64,000 nucleotides of DNA from positions 561,868 through 625,867 of the forward strand of contig NZ_JH725081.1 in NCBI RefSeq assembly GCF_000278255.1, read 5' to 3'. This stretch comes from Bartonella melophagi K-2C (lineage in GTDB: Bacteria; Pseudomonadota; Alphaproteobacteria; Rhizobiales; Rhizobiaceae). The position numbers and the translations under genes were made by a program. The stretch's first letter is position 1, and every line of letters starts with the position of its first letter. Below, piece by piece: positions 1 to 9,333 of the stretch. The notes under the pieces are model-generated. The model was not told where the DNA came from. It searched no databases and saw only the letters and a list, made by a program, of their open reading frames with translations.

Positions 1-435
1 GCAGAGAGACTGTATATTTTAATATAATTCAATAAAATTTATGTTTCAAAGAGTATAAAGGTATTACGTATATCCAACTGATTGAAAATACATTTCTTTG
101 ATAAATGCTTGGGTATTTCTTTTTAAAGTAGAATTTTAGAAACAACGAAATATTATCCATATATAATATCTCTATTTTAAAATTTGAGCTGATAATCCAT
201 ACGTAAATCTTCTTAAGATAACCAGTTCTCATATTATTTTACTTTTTAATATTTTAGGTGCTGTTTATCTTATAAAAGCTAAGTTTAGCATGATTGAGAT
301 AAAAAACTTCAAAAAGAAACCGTATAATTGAGGGAACACATAAAAATAGAACAAGCCAATCTTAAAAAACCATATGGAAAAAATCAAATTATTGTGCATT
401 GAGAGCATGTAAAGTAAAAATGGAGAATTATAAAA
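1..435. other. gene-free AT-rich stretch
   Basis: I see no convincing gene. A 67-codon minus-strand frame at 29-232 is rich in Ile, Phe, Tyr and Lys, as expected of random AT-rich DNA, and has no ribosome-binding site worth noting. The right end carries the upstream region of the PRC-barrel gene, with a GGAG about 10 bases before its ATG. Confidence 0.6.
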
Positions 436-873
436 ATGAAAAAAATTGCTATCATTGCTCTTACGTCAATTTTAATGATTTCTAGTGTTGATGCCCAATT
501 TTCATTGCCTTCTGAAAATGGAAAGATTTTGGCAGCAGGTATTGTACAAGTTAAAGCAGATATGATTGCACGTTATGTTACGCCTTCAACAGCTAATTTT
601 GTTGCTTCAAACTTTATTGGTGTAGATGTATACGATATAGAAGATGAAGAAATTGGTGAGGTAAAAGATATTATTTTACGTCAGAATAATATCGATGGGA
701 TTGTTATTAGCGTTGGCGGTTTTTTAGGTATGGGTGAGCATTATGTTTTTGTTTCTCCAGAAAAAGTCCAGATGAAAGGTGATGATGATAAGTGGAAGCT
801 TATGGTCAATGTAACAAAGAATGCTTTGAAAGAAGCTCCAGAATTTAAATATGAAGACTATTTGATACGCTAG
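436..873 (+). CDS. exported PRC-barrel domain protein
   Basis: This 145-residue protein has an N-terminal signal peptide (about residues 1-20, Lys-Lys start, hydrophobic core, likely cleavage after VDA). A PRC-barrel fold follows at about 52-130; the pattern FIGVDVYD, EIGEVKDII and GIVISVGGFLGMG is typical of that family. PRC-barrel domains bind RNA or protein partners in ribosome maturation and photosynthetic reaction centres, but exported versions are common in Rhizobiales and have no settled role. It stands alone, has a GGAG site upstream and is followed by its own terminator. The family call is firm and the function is unknown. The periplasm is the inferred location. Confidence 0.85.
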   Translation: MKKIAIIALTSILMISSVDAQFSLPSENGKILAAGIVQVKADMIARYVTPSTANFVASNFIGVDVYDIEDEEIGEVKDIILRQNNIDGIVISVGGFLGMGEHYVFVSPEKVQMKGDDDKWKLMVNVTKNALKEAPEFKYEDYLIR

Positions 874-900
874 TTTTTGTATTTCTGTCTTTGATGAATA

Positions 901-935
901 AAACAGTCGCTCTTATAGTGCGGCTGTTTTTGTTG
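901..935 (+). terminator. intrinsic terminator after the PRC-barrel gene
   Basis: Arms AAACAGTCGC (901-910) and GCGGCTGTTT (920-929) pair with one G-T wobble around a 9-base loop. A T-rich tail follows. It lies 27 bases after the stop codon. Confidence 0.75.
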
Positions 936-1008
936 AATAGTACTCTTTGAGAATATGGAAACAGTTTTATGTAAAAAGTGTTTTAAGTTATTAAAGAGGT
1001 AATGATAT

Positions 1009-2112
1009 TTAAGTATTGTGCTTAAACAACATAATATCACCATCTTGTACGATATATTCTTTACCTTCATCTCGGGCTTTTCCTGCTTCTTTTGCTGCAT
1101 TTTCTCCACCTAAGGTAATATAATCTTCATAGCTAATAGTTTGTGCACGAATAAAGCCGCGTTCAAAGTCTGAGTGAATGACACCAGCTGCTTGAGGTGC
1201 TTTAGTACCCCGGGTGATTGTCCAGGCTCGTGTTTCTTTAGGTCCACAAGTAAAATAAGTAATTAAATCAAGCAGGTGATAACCAGCGTGAATGAGTCGA
1301 TTCAAACTAGGCTCAGATAATCCTAAGACATGAAGGTATTCTATAGCTTCTTCATCAGAAAGTTGAGCGATCTCAGCTTCAATGGAAACAGAAATAGTAA
1401 TACTTTGCGCGTTTTGCTCTGCAGCTATTTTTTCCACCGCTTTAGTAAAATCATTGCCATGAGCAATTTCATTTTCGCTGACATTGCAAACATAAAGCAC
1501 AGGCTTTGAGGTTAAAAGATTCAAACCATGAAGAATACGTCGTTCATCAGAGGAAATATTTTTAAGTAATAACCGTACAGGATCTCCTTTCTGTAATAAT
1601 TCTAACGCTGCTTCCATTGTAGGGAGGATTGCCAAAGCTTCTTTGTCTTTTCCGATTGCACGTTTACGGACTTGTATAATTCGCCGTTCAAGACTCTCAA
1701 GGTCTGAAAGCATGAGTTCTGTATCAACAGTTATAGCATCAGAAATGGGATCAATCCTTCCTTCTACATGGGTAATGTCTTCATTTTTAAAACACCGTAG
1801 TACATGGATAATGGCATCGACTTCACGAATATTGGCTAAAAATTTATTGCCTAAACCTTCACCTTTTGAAGCTCCACGGACGAGTCCTGCAATATCAACA
1901 AAATTAATACGTGTAGGAATGATTTCTTTTGAACCAGAAATAGAGGCGATTTTTTCCATTCGTAGATCTGGCACAGCAACTTCACCAGTATTAGGCTCGA
2001 TTGTACAAAAAGGATAGTTAGCTGCTTGTGCTGTAGCTGTTTTTGTTAACGCGTTAAAAAGGGTTGATTTACCGACATTAGGCAGCCCGACGATACCACA
2101 TTTAAACCCCAT
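1009..2112 (-). CDS. ychF: ribosome-associated ATPase YchF/OLA1
   Basis: This 367-residue protein is full length for YchF, an Obg-family P-loop protein that binds ribosomes and prefers ATP to GTP. The P-loop GLPNVGKS lies at residues 9-16. The switch region has NFVDIAGLVRGASKGEGLGN, and the NKXE-equivalent stretch VLYVCNVSENE follows. The C-terminal TGS-like domain ends with the family signature around EYIVQDGDIMLF. The start is ATG with GAGAG upstream. In many proteobacteria it sits next to pth and rplY; here an L,D-transpeptidase gene on the other strand lies between ychF and pth. Its role in stress and translation control is known from the family, not shown here. Confidence 0.96.
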   Translation of the reverse strand: MGFKCGIVGLPNVGKSTLFNALTKTATAQAANYPFCTIEPNTGEVAVPDLRMEKIASISGSKEIIPTRINFVDIAGLVRGASKGEGLGNKFLANIREVDAIIHVLRCFKNEDITHVEGRIDPISDAITVDTELMLSDLESLERRIIQVRKRAIGKDKEALAILPTMEAALELLQKGDPVRLLLKNISSDERRILHGLNLLTSKPVLYVCNVSENEIAHGNDFTKAVEKIAAEQNAQSITISVSIEAEIAQLSDEEAIEYLHVLGLSEPSLNRLIHAGYHLLDLITYFTCGPKETRAWTITRGTKAPQAAGVIHSDFERGFIRAQTISYEDYITLGGENAAKEAGKARDEGKEYIVQDGDIMLFKHNT

Positions 2113-2417
2113 AGGTTCTCTCTTTTAATTAGACTTTTGATTTATTTATAATGACTAAGATATACTTTATTGGTGTTTTTATAGCATGTTTGAAGAAGAG
2201 TTCTAGTCTTCAGCTTTTTGTGGTGATAAAAAAGATAAACTGAAATAATTGTGACGATTTTAGCAAGTAGTTGTCATTTTTTAATCGACAAATCCTAAAC
2301 ATTCCCTATTTTAATAATCATAAAATTATAGATTAACGTTAACAGTGTGCTAAGTTTTTTATAGTACAAGAAACTATAAAATCAAATAATTATATTAAAT
2401 CAAATGATTGCGGGAAT
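2113..2417. other. divergent intergenic region
   Basis: This 305-base gap separates the divergent ychF and L,D-transpeptidase genes and must hold both promoters. A 10-base palindrome TTAACGTTAA near 2334-2343 is the only symmetrical element I noticed. I cannot assign a promoter with confidence. Confidence 0.5.
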
Positions 2418-3077
2418 ATGGAATTGTTGTCTCGTCGTGCTTTTTTAATGGCTGTTTCTCTAGTATTGGTTGGCTGCGCTACACATCAACCAAGTGAGTC
2501 TTTTGTTTCTTCTCAACAAGCTCGATTCATTCCAGAGGAACTACGGGCTTTATATGGGGCTATAACGAATGAACCTTATTCATTACCAGCAATCGATCTT
2601 GCGGAAATTGATCCAAAATTTTTACGTAAACAGGTAGATTACGATACTTCTTATCCGGCTGGTACGTTGGTTGTGGATATTCAAGAGTGTTTTCTTTATC
2701 TTGTTGGTGAAAATGGAAAAGCTATGCGTTATGGCATTGGCGTTGGCAAAGAAGGTTTAGAATTTAAAGGTGAAGCAGTTGTACAATATAAACGTCGGTG
2801 GCCGTCTTGGGCTCCAACTGCGGCAATGATGGCTCGTGAACCAGAACGATACGGTCATTTAGGAAAAGGGATGCCGCCAGGGCCTGATAATCCATTAGGC
2901 GCACGGGCATTATATCTTTTTAAAAATGGTCAGGATACGCTTTTCCGGATTCATGGTTCATATGAAGAGTGGTCAATTGGCCAGGCTATTTCAAGTGGGT
3001 GTATCCGTTTGCTTAATCAAGATATTATTGATCTTTATGACCGTGTTCCTAATGGTTCACGTGTGGTGGTTTTGTAG
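2418..3077 (+). CDS. L,D-transpeptidase (YkuD family), likely lipoprotein
   Basis: This 219-residue protein has a C-terminal YkuD catalytic domain (about 80-219). The active-site motif is complete: His179-Gly, then ISSGCIR with the nucleophile Cys195. Such enzymes make 3-3 peptidoglycan cross-links or attach proteins to meso-DAP stems. The N-terminus has SRRAFL, which fits a twin-arginine export motif, followed by a hydrophobic segment and LVGC with Cys20, which fits a lipobox. It is therefore probably a periplasmic lipoprotein. It lies between ychF and pth on the opposite strand. The specific reaction (cross-linking or anchoring) cannot be told from sequence. Confidence 0.92.
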   Translation: MELLSRRAFLMAVSLVLVGCATHQPSESFVSSQQARFIPEELRALYGAITNEPYSLPAIDLAEIDPKFLRKQVDYDTSYPAGTLVVDIQECFLYLVGENGKAMRYGIGVGKEGLEFKGEAVVQYKRRWPSWAPTAAMMAREPERYGHLGKGMPPGPDNPLGARALYLFKNGQDTLFRIHGSYEEWSIGQAISSGCIRLLNQDIIDLYDRVPNGSRVVVL

Positions 3078-3242
3078 CTATAGTAAAATGTACTATAAGT
3101 TTTCATCAAATGGCTTCTTTGTAATTCCAAATGGCCATATAGGCTTGGAGAGTTTTGTCTGATAAATTTGGTATTAACATTCTCCTTAGAAAGAGTGTAT
3201 TATATGTAAAGGTTGTAAAAAATTGTTGATTATAGCATATAC

Positions 3243-3839
3243 TTAAAAGAGATTATGTTTTATCGTGAGTTTTTTTTCCATTACCAATGAAATTTTGCTC
3301 ATAAATTGATTAGCGTCTCCCTTTATTAAAATAGCAATATTATCCGCGATTGTGCCTAATAAAACAGATAACCATTCTTGATCAGATTTTGTAAAGTTAC
3401 CTAAAACATGTTGATGAACCAATTCTTTGGAACCAGGATGTCCAATCCCTAAACGTACACGGCAGTAGTTATTACCACAATGACTATCAATAGATTTTAT
3501 GCCGTTATGTCCTCCACTTCCTCCTCCAATTTTTACGCGTACTTTCCCAGGAGGTAAATCTAGTTCATCATAAAAAACAATAAAATTATTCAATTCTAGT
3601 TTATAAAATCGCAAGGTTTGGTTGATGGCTTGACCAGATAAATTCATAAAAGTTTGAGGTTTAATAAGAATAATTTTTTCATCATTTATGAAACCATTAG
3701 CAATTTCAGCTTGAAATTTTTTTGACCATGGAGAAAAAGAAAAAAACTTATGAATAGCATCAACAGCCATGAAACCAATATTATGGCGATTATTTTGGTA
3801 GGATAAACCGGGGTTGCCAAGACCAGCAATGAGCAACAT
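3243..3839 (-). CDS. pth: peptidyl-tRNA hydrolase
   Basis: Pth releases peptides from peptidyl-tRNAs that drop off the ribosome. I place the start at the ATG at 3839, giving 198 residues beginning [11 protein letters not shown]; the frame extends 14 codons upstream to a TTG, but the family starts at this methionine. Conserved residues are present: Asn9, catalytic His19 in NRHNIGF, and the Asp of [11 protein letters not shown]. The [13 protein letters not shown] segment also matches. It lies downstream of rplY with a hairpin between them, so it may be partly uncoupled from rplY. Length is normal. Confidence 0.96.
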   Translation of the reverse strand: MLLIAGLGNPGLSYQNNRHNIGFMAVDAIHKFFSFSPWSKKFQAEIANGFINDEKIILIKPQTFMNLSGQAINQTLRFYKLELNNFIVFYDELDLPPGKVRVKIGGGSGGHNGIKSIDSHCGNNYCRVRLGIGHPGSKELVHQHVLGNFTKSDQEWLSVLLGTIADNIAILIKGDANQFMSKISLVMEKKLTIKHNLF

Positions 3840-3869
3840 ATACGCTTTCGATAAAGTATAAATGATCAG

Positions 3870-3905
3870 AAAATACTTCAAAATAGGTGGGAAGTTTTCC
3901 CACCT
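3870..3905 (-). terminator. hairpin between rplY and pth
   Basis: A perfect 9-bp stem AGGTGGGAA/TTCCCACCT (3885-3893 and 3897-3905) has a 3-base loop. On the minus strand it is followed by ATTTTG and further T-rich sequence. It lies 17 bases after the rplY stop, so it probably ends or attenuates rplY transcription before pth. Confidence 0.65.
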
Positions 3906-3922
3906 CTGAAATTTATAAGGTT

Positions 3923-4537
3923 TTAATTATTTTCATTACTCTCTTGTTCTGAGTTATCGTTCACATTTGTACCAGCAGGAGCTGCGATGGTTGCAATGGT
4001 AAAGTCTCTATCCTGAATAACCGGAGTTACACCTTCTGGTAATTGCACGGCCGAAATATGGATAGAGTCACCAATAGAATAACTAGAAAGATCAATGTTA
4101 ATTGCTTCAGGGATAGCATTTGCTGGTGCAGTACATTCAATTTCATGGCGAACAATGTTTAGGACGCCACCTCGTTTAATACCTGGAGCTGTATCTTCAT
4201 TGAGAAAATGTACAGGAATGTTCACATGCACAATTGATTTCTCTGAAACACGTAAAAAATCCACATGCATAGGAAAATCACGGACAGGATCAAGTTGATA
4301 ATCTTTTGGTAGGACTTGAATTCTTTTTTTATCAACTTCAATGGTAGCAACAGTAGTACGAAAGCCACCTGCATGAATTTTGTAGAAAATTTCTTTATAA
4401 GAAACTGCAATTGCCAAAGGAGGCTGTTTGTCACCATAGATGACTGCTGGAATAAGACCGTTGCGGCGAAGTTCACGAGAGGACCCCTTACCAACCCGCT
4501 CACGTATTTCGGCCTTAAGAGTATAACTCTTGCTCAT
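3923..4537 (-). CDS. rplY: 50S ribosomal protein L25/CTC family
   Basis: This is the long, two-domain form of L25 (204 residues from the ATG at 4537), which binds 5S rRNA. The N-terminal L25 domain (about 1-95, with [23 protein letters not shown]) is followed by the TL5/CTC-type beta domain. The tail is acidic and Asn/Glu-rich. The chosen start has GAAGGA 7 bases upstream; an upstream in-frame ATG would add 14 unconserved residues. It precedes pth and is transcribed toward it. A short upstream reading frame lies in its leader. Confidence 0.95.
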   Translation of the reverse strand: MSKSYTLKAEIRERVGKGSSRELRRNGLIPAVIYGDKQPPLAIAVSYKEIFYKIHAGGFRTTVATIEVDKKRIQVLPKDYQLDPVRDFPMHVDFLRVSEKSIVHVNIPVHFLNEDTAPGIKRGGVLNIVRHEIECTAPANAIPEAINIDLSSYSIGDSIHISAVQLPEGVTPVIQDRDFTIATIAAPAGTNVNDNSEQESNENN

Positions 4538-4579
4538 GGTTAAATCCTTCTTACATAATTGGAGATTCATCAAAAACAA

Positions 4580-4636
4580 CTAGCAGTTTTTGCATGAATA
4601 TGAAGATATGCACTGCAAAGCAGCAATTAGCTTCAT
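4580..4636 (-). CDS. possible 18-residue leader peptide upstream of rplY
   Basis: An ATG at 4636 opens an 18-codon frame (MKLIAALQCISSYSCKNC, then TAG). It has a textbook GGAGG 9 bases upstream, a better site than that of many annotated genes here. It ends 42 bases before the rplY start. No homologue is known to me, and chance is possible. It could be a leader peptide that couples translation to rplY expression. Confidence 0.3.
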   Translation of the reverse strand: MKLIAALQCISSYSCKNC

Positions 4637-4772
4637 TCTACGTTGCCTCCAAGGGTGTCTACGCAGAAGTTTCTTCTATAATTCAAACCCTTTAGAGATG
4701 CAAGAGTTGCTGAAAGACCCATTTGTCTAATTTTTGACTTATTTAGGAAATCGTAAATTTTGTGCTATTCGT

Positions 4773-4803
4773 ATTTATTTAATAGTAAACACCTCGGGTG
4801 TCT
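4773..4803 (-). terminator. terminator-like hairpin after prs
   Basis: Arms AAACACC (4787-4793) and GGTGTCT (4797-4803) form a 7-bp stem with one wobble and a 3-base loop. The minus-strand continuation is T/A-rich but lacks a strong U-run. It lies about 50 bases after the prs stop. Confidence 0.45.
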
Positions 4804-4852
4804 TCCGGTTTCAATTTATAAAGATGCCAGGAAATTTGAAGGCAGGCATTAT

Positions 4853-5785
4853 TTAGTCAAATAAGCTTGAAACAGACTGTTCTGCTGCTGTTCTTGCAAT
4901 GGCTTCTCCTATTAAGTCGGCAATAGCCAAAACACGTATATTATGTGCTTGTTCAATTTTTGTTGTTGGCATAATCGAATCAGTAATGACTAATTCTTTC
5001 ATTTCTGAGTTGGTAATTCGTTCGATAGCGTTTCCAGAAAGAACACCATGTGTAATATAAGCAGTAACACTATTTGCTCCATGCTTAAGAAGAGCGCTTG
5101 CTGCATTGCATAGAGTACCACCTGAATCAACAATATCATCTAGTAGAAGGCAATCTTTTCCAGCTACATTTCCGATAATGTTCATTACTTCTGATTCACC
5201 TGGCCGTTCACGACGTTTATCAACAATAGCAAGTAAACTGTTTAAGCGCTTGGCTAAAGAGCGTGCACGTACCACACCACCGACATCGGGTGAAACAACA
5301 ATAACATTTTCAAGAGAATAACGCGTTTTGACATCACGAGAAATAACGGGAACGGCATAGAGATTGTCAGTAGGAATATCAAAAAAACCTTGGATCTGTC
5401 CTGCATGAAGATCTAATGTTAAAACGCGATGGGCACCTGCTTGAGTAATCAGGTTAGCAACAAGTTTTGCAGAAATAGGAGTGCGTGGTCCAGGTTTACG
5501 GTCTTGGCGAGCATATCCAAAATAGGGTATAACAGCTGTAATACGACGTGCTGAAGAACGATGCAGGGCATCAATCATGATGAGTAATTCCATCAAATGA
5601 TCATTGGCTGGATAAGAGGTTGATTGCAGCACAAATACATCTTCTCCGCGCACATTTTCATGCAATTCTACAAAAATTTCTTGATCAGCAAAACGCTTGA
5701 CTGTTGCTTCACCTAGGGAGATATTTAAATAATTTGCAATATTTTTCGCAAGATGTGGGTTAGAATTGCCACAGAAAAGTTTCAT
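4853..5785 (-). CDS. prs: ribose-phosphate pyrophosphokinase
   Basis: This enzyme makes PRPP from ribose 5-phosphate and ATP, feeding nucleotide, histidine and NAD synthesis. The 310 residues match the usual length. Visible signatures are the metal/ATP segment [14 protein letters not shown], the [12 protein letters not shown] stretch and the PRPP-binding loop [10 protein letters not shown]. The N-terminal [16 protein letters not shown] also fits. The ATG start has AGGGG 8 bases upstream. It is transcribed alone, with a hairpin after it. Confidence 0.97.
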   Translation of the reverse strand: MKLFCGNSNPHLAKNIANYLNISLGEATVKRFADQEIFVELHENVRGEDVFVLQSTSYPANDHLMELLIMIDALHRSSARRITAVIPYFGYARQDRKPGPRTPISAKLVANLITQAGAHRVLTLDLHAGQIQGFFDIPTDNLYAVPVISRDVKTRYSLENVIVVSPDVGGVVRARSLAKRLNSLLAIVDKRRERPGESEVMNIIGNVAGKDCLLLDDIVDSGGTLCNAASALLKHGANSVTAYITHGVLSGNAIERITNSEMKELVITDSIMPTTKIEQAHNIRVLAIADLIGEAIARTAAEQSVSSLFD

Positions 5786-6078
5786 GATAGAACCCCTGAA
5801 TAATCATGATAGAATTTGATACAGCTTTTAACTTTTTATTATCAGATTGCAAAGGAACAATTACAAAAACATTATAATTTTATCTAGCATGGGTTAAAAG
5901 AATTATTTTGCTATTAGTTATGACAAATCAAGTATTCATAAACAAGATTTTAAATTATCATAATTTACGAATTTATAAGTTATTTCATTAAACAAACAAA
6001 ACATGATTGAGCGTACGTTTTTTCATTTGGATAAGAAATTTTATTGTGTAGTTATGATATGTTTTTAAGGTAAAAAAC

Positions 6079-6858
6079 TTATTTTTCGTTTTCTAGCATG
6101 ATAGCAGAAATCTGTCGCCCGTAATCAGATTCATTACGATGTGTTGCACGACGGTAGGAAAAAAAGCGTTGCTCATCTTGATAAGTGCAAAGTTTTAGAC
6201 AAGAAGCATTGAGGCCTGCTTGTTCTAATTGGTCGATAATGAATGTCCATAGATTAAAATGAAAATAGTTTGTTTTATCTGTTTTTAAAAAATATTTTTG
6301 GAATTGATTATTGCGATTGATAAATTGGATATAGAATTCGTTTGTTACCTCATAGTGACTGGGGCCAATGCAAGGTCCTAGCACTGCTGTTATTGATTGT
6401 CGTTTGGCACCTTGTTTTTCCATAGCTAAAATTGTTTTTTCCAAAATTCCATTCAAGCTTCCTCGCCAACCAGCGTGCGCAACACCGATAACACCTGCGT
6501 GCGGATCAGCAAAAAGAACTGGTCCGCAATCGGCTGTAAGGATGCCGATTGCTAAACCTTTTGTAGTTGTGACAAGAGCGTCAGCTTTAGGACGTTCACC
6601 GATAAAAGCTTGATCAATTACTACTACGTCACAGGAATGTACTTGATTGACAGTGATTAAATTTTTTGTTTCAATATCAAAATAATTCGCAATTAATGCG
6701 CGGTTTTGCCTAATATGTTTAGGATGATCATTTGAGCCTTGGCCAACATTAAGGCTGTGATAAAGGTTTTGTGAAACTCCACCTTGACGCGTAAAAAAAC
6801 CATGTTTTATCCCGTGTTTATGTAAAACAAGAAGATCTTTCGCAAGGACAGGCTTCAT
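6079..6858 (-). CDS. pgeF: purine nucleoside phosphorylase YfiH/PgeF-type (laccase-domain protein)
   Basis: This 259-residue protein belongs to the YfiH/LACC1 family. The metal ligands are in place: His74 in NQVHS, Cys111 in TADCGPVL and His128 in AHAGWRG, followed by LGPCIGPSHYEV. Family members act on purine nucleosides, and E. coli YfiH (PgeF) also removes wrongly incorporated L-Ser from peptidoglycan precursors. GGAG lies 5 bases before the ATG. It follows the lgt and midA-like genes on the same strand with a 69-base gap, which suggests co-transcription. This order is common in Rhizobiales. Confidence 0.93.
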   Translation of the reverse strand: MKPVLAKDLLVLHKHGIKHGFFTRQGGVSQNLYHSLNVGQGSNDHPKHIRQNRALIANYFDIETKNLITVNQVHSCDVVVIDQAFIGERPKADALVTTTKGLAIGILTADCGPVLFADPHAGVIGVAHAGWRGSLNGILEKTILAMEKQGAKRQSITAVLGPCIGPSHYEVTNEFYIQFINRNNQFQKYFLKTDKTNYFHFNLWTFIIDQLEQAGLNASCLKLCTYQDEQRFFSYRRATHRNESDYGRQISAIMLENEK

Positions 6859-6927
6859 GAAAGCTCCGCATAATTGCTTGAACAGGCAATGGTGTTCGAG
6901 ACGGCAGTACTTGTCAATTCTTTGTCA

Positions 6928-8016
6928 TTATTGGAAGTCAAAAAAGTTAGAGATAGTAGTAGATTGATCACTAACACGGAGAACTTTGAAAAGTTTACCC
7001 ATTTGATCTGGGTTGACGAGCCGTTCGATATCTTGACGGATTTTGTTTTGGATCAAGGTATTTTTGTTAATGTTAAGCTGTTTTGCGCGTTCAAGAATTC
7101 CCATTTTTACAAGAAAATCTCTTTGTTCTAGAATTTCAGCAAAACAACCTTGTTGAAGGGCTATTGTTTTTAAAGAGAAAAAATCAACATGTGATGTTAA
7201 ATCATGTTCACCTGGGTTGTCAAAAACATCACGGAATTTATGTTTTGAAATAGCTTGCAATGTGTCTCCAAATGCACAATCAGAAGCACCATAATCAATA
7301 AGCAAAGCAGATCCTTTATCTTGTATTAAGCGATTACTAATTTGTTGCATCAGTTGGTTACGTGAGGGGGAGTGTTCCAAAATTGTTCCGTTGGGCATTT
7401 GAGCGCAATAGACTGGTAAGTTATTAGAGGAAAATTTATGTACTCCAGCTATAAAGGTAAAATGATCATCTTGATCAAGTGTAATATAACGCTCTCTCCA
7501 TTCTCCGTTGATTTTGATATATTGGTGAATAGGAAGCGCATCAAAGAACTCATTAGCAATAAGAAAGAGATGTCCTGAAGGTATTTGATTAAAATATTCA
7601 ATGCTATGAATGTATTTTTGATAAGATGAAAGACGTTTTTTTTGTTCTGTTGCGAGGCGTTGATTTATTTCAATAAGGAAAATTTCAGCAGCATTGAAGG
7701 CTGTTTTACATAATTTTTGAATAGTACGTAACACATCGTCCATAAGCGTTCCACGTCCTGGACCCATTTCAGCTAGAATAAAAGAATTTGGGCTGCCTTG
7801 AGCTTTCCAGCTTGCAAGAACCCAAATAGCAATCATTTCTCCAAATAATTGACTTATTTCAGGTGCGGTGATGAAATCACCAGTGGATCCAAAAGGTGCT
7901 TTTGTTTGGTAATAGCCAAATTGTGGATCTGTGAGGGCTAATGTCATATATTGACTAACAGTTATCGGCCCATTGACAGCAATAATTTCTTTAATTTTCT
8001 CTTTTAGAGTGGTCAT
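6928..8016 (-). CDS. SAM-dependent methyltransferase, MidA/NDUFAF7 family
   Basis: The protein starts at the ATG at 8016 (362 residues, [12 protein letters not shown]); the frame runs 40 codons further up but that part is the antisense of lgt. It carries the DUF185 fold: YMTLALTDPQFGYY and GDFITAPEISQLFGE, then the SAM-binding segment LAEMGPGRGTLM. Mitochondrial NDUFAF7 dimethylates an arginine of a complex I subunit; a similar role for the bacterial protein is inferred. Its start overlaps the lgt stop by one base (TAATG), so translation is likely coupled to lgt. Confidence 0.92.
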   Translation of the reverse strand: MTTLKEKIKEIIAVNGPITVSQYMTLALTDPQFGYYQTKAPFGSTGDFITAPEISQLFGEMIAIWVLASWKAQGSPNSFILAEMGPGRGTLMDDVLRTIQKLCKTAFNAAEIFLIEINQRLATEQKKRLSSYQKYIHSIEYFNQIPSGHLFLIANEFFDALPIHQYIKINGEWRERYITLDQDDHFTFIAGVHKFSSNNLPVYCAQMPNGTILEHSPSRNQLMQQISNRLIQDKGSALLIDYGASDCAFGDTLQAISKHKFRDVFDNPGEHDLTSHVDFFSLKTIALQQGCFAEILEQRDFLVKMGILERAKQLNINKNTLIQNKIRQDIERLVNPDQMGKLFKVLRVSDQSTTISNFFDFQ

Positions 8017-8873
8017 TATTTTATAGAATGATTCCTGAAAGTTTGAAGAAGTGCATAAAAGCCAAAGAGAATCATAGGAAGAGATAGTGCCATTCCATAG
8101 GTAAATCCAGTGGAATAAAAGAGGGCAGAAAACCACTTTGGGTCTTCTTGAGAAACACGAAAAATTTCTGAAATGCTACGCGCTATCCCATAACCTAGAG
8201 TAAATATTCCAGTTGCTGTTCCAGGGCGTTTTAATGCTTTAAAAGCGAAAATAGCAATAGCCAATATGATAAAAAGAAAAAGTCCTTCCATCAACGCTTC
8301 ATAAAGTTGGCTTGGGTGACGTGTTAGATATTGGGGATCGTAGTTGAAGCAAATAGCCCAAGGAACGGTGGTAACATTACCCCATAATTCTTGGTTAATG
8401 AAATTACACACTCGCACAATGCCAATACCAACAGGGGCACCCACGGCAATTGTATCAAACATTGTCCAGATATTAATGTTGTTTTTGCGCGCAAACCAAA
8501 TCATTGCAATGGTAATACCAATAAGACCACCATGAAAAGACATTCCTCCAGTCCACACTGCTATAATGGCACTGGGGTGGTTAAAATAATAAGTAGGATC
8601 CCACATAAGTACTTGCCCTAAACGACCACCAACAACAATACCTATAGTGGCCCAAATAACAAAATCACTTATTTTATTTTGATCCATAGGGGGTTGGTTT
8701 GCATGCCACAAGAATTTTTTTGCCAATAATTTTTGCGCATACCACCAAGAAAAAAGAATACCTACAACATAACCAAGCCCATACCAGTGTAGTGCTATGG
8801 GGCCTAAATGGATAATAACAGGATCAAGGAAGGTAGGAAAATTAATAGCAGGACAAAAAGGAAAGTCGTTCAT
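8016..8873 (-). CDS. lgt: prolipoprotein diacylglyceryl transferase
   Basis: Lgt moves diacylglycerol from phosphatidylglycerol onto the lipobox cysteine of prolipoproteins in the inner membrane. I take the ATG at 8873 (285 residues, [13 protein letters not shown]); the longer frame adds 19 unconserved residues. Several membrane helices are evident. Family motifs are [21 protein letters not shown] and NFINQELWG, with [12 protein letters not shown] near the C-terminus. The usual GRxxNF(I/L)N motif reads VRVCNFIN here, a mild variant. The Shine-Dalgarno site is weak. Its stop overlaps the next gene. Confidence 0.95.
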   Translation of the reverse strand: MNDFPFCPAINFPTFLDPVIIHLGPIALHWYGLGYVVGILFSWWYAQKLLAKKFLWHANQPPMDQNKISDFVIWATIGIVVGGRLGQVLMWDPTYYFNHPSAIIAVWTGGMSFHGGLIGITIAMIWFARKNNINIWTMFDTIAVGAPVGIGIVRVCNFINQELWGNVTTVPWAICFNYDPQYLTRHPSQLYEALMEGLFLFIILAIAIFAFKALKRPGTATGIFTLGYGIARSISEIFRVSQEDPKWFSALFYSTGFTYGMALSLPMILFGFYALLQTFRNHSIK

Positions 8874-9093
8874 CAGGAAGCGCTTTACATTTATGAAATT
8901 ATAGGTTGTTAAAACATGACAGATGAACACACAATGGTCAAGGCAAGAAGAGAATAGATTGCTATTGTTTATAGATGTAAGGGGAAGATAGAAAAATTAC
9001 GATGGATTTTATAAAAGAAACAAATACAATATCTACATGTTATAAAATGCACTATAATGCATACATAATTGACTAAAATTAAGGAAAAATTTC

Positions 9094-9333
9094 ATGCATG
9101 ATGGACCCAACCGTATTCTTGACGAATTAGCAAAATTAATAACAGATGCAGCTGGTGCTGCACAAGGTGTACGGCATGAAGCTGAAACAATTTTTCGTTC
9201 GCAAGCTGAGAAGATAGTCAATAAGCTTAATCTTGTTTCACGTGAGGAATTTGAAGTGGTTAAGGAAATGGTGCTTAAAGCGCGTGCGGAAAACGCTGAT
9301 TTAGCAAAACGTCTTGATGATTTAGAAAAATAG
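9094..9333 (+). CDS. ubiK: UbiK/BMFP-family accessory factor
   Basis: This 79-residue protein is of the BMFP/YqiC (UbiK) type. An amphipathic N-terminal part (GPNRILDELAKLITDAAGAAQG) leads into a coiled coil (about 45-79, with SREEFEVVKEMVLKARAEN). Family members trimerise, bind membranes and assist ubiquinone synthesis in E. coli and Salmonella. AAGGAAA precedes the ATG. The window also encodes UbiC, which fits an active ubiquinone pathway. The family assignment is firm; the ubiquinone role here is inferred. Confidence 0.85.
   Translation: MHDGPNRILDELAKLITDAAGAAQGVRHEAETIFRSQAEKIVNKLNLVSREEFEVVKEMVLKARAENADLAKRLDDLEK

Larger units (their letters stand above)
4538..4852. other. rplY leader and prs 3' region
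   Basis: This 315-base gap lies between two minus-strand genes. It contains the prs terminator-like hairpin (4787-4803), probably the rplY promoter, and the short upstream frame at 4580-4636. A small CTGC/GCAG hairpin lies inside that short frame. Confidence 0.5.

Noticed and set aside
29-232. 67-codon minus-strand frame at the left edge
   Set aside because: Composition is Ile/Phe/Tyr/Lys as expected of random AT-rich DNA, with no ribosome site and no family resemblance.
1643-2017. Long plus-strand frame antisense to ychF, and similar shadows over rplY, carB, uvrB and mraY
   Set aside because: These are out-of-frame or antisense readings of well-supported conserved genes.
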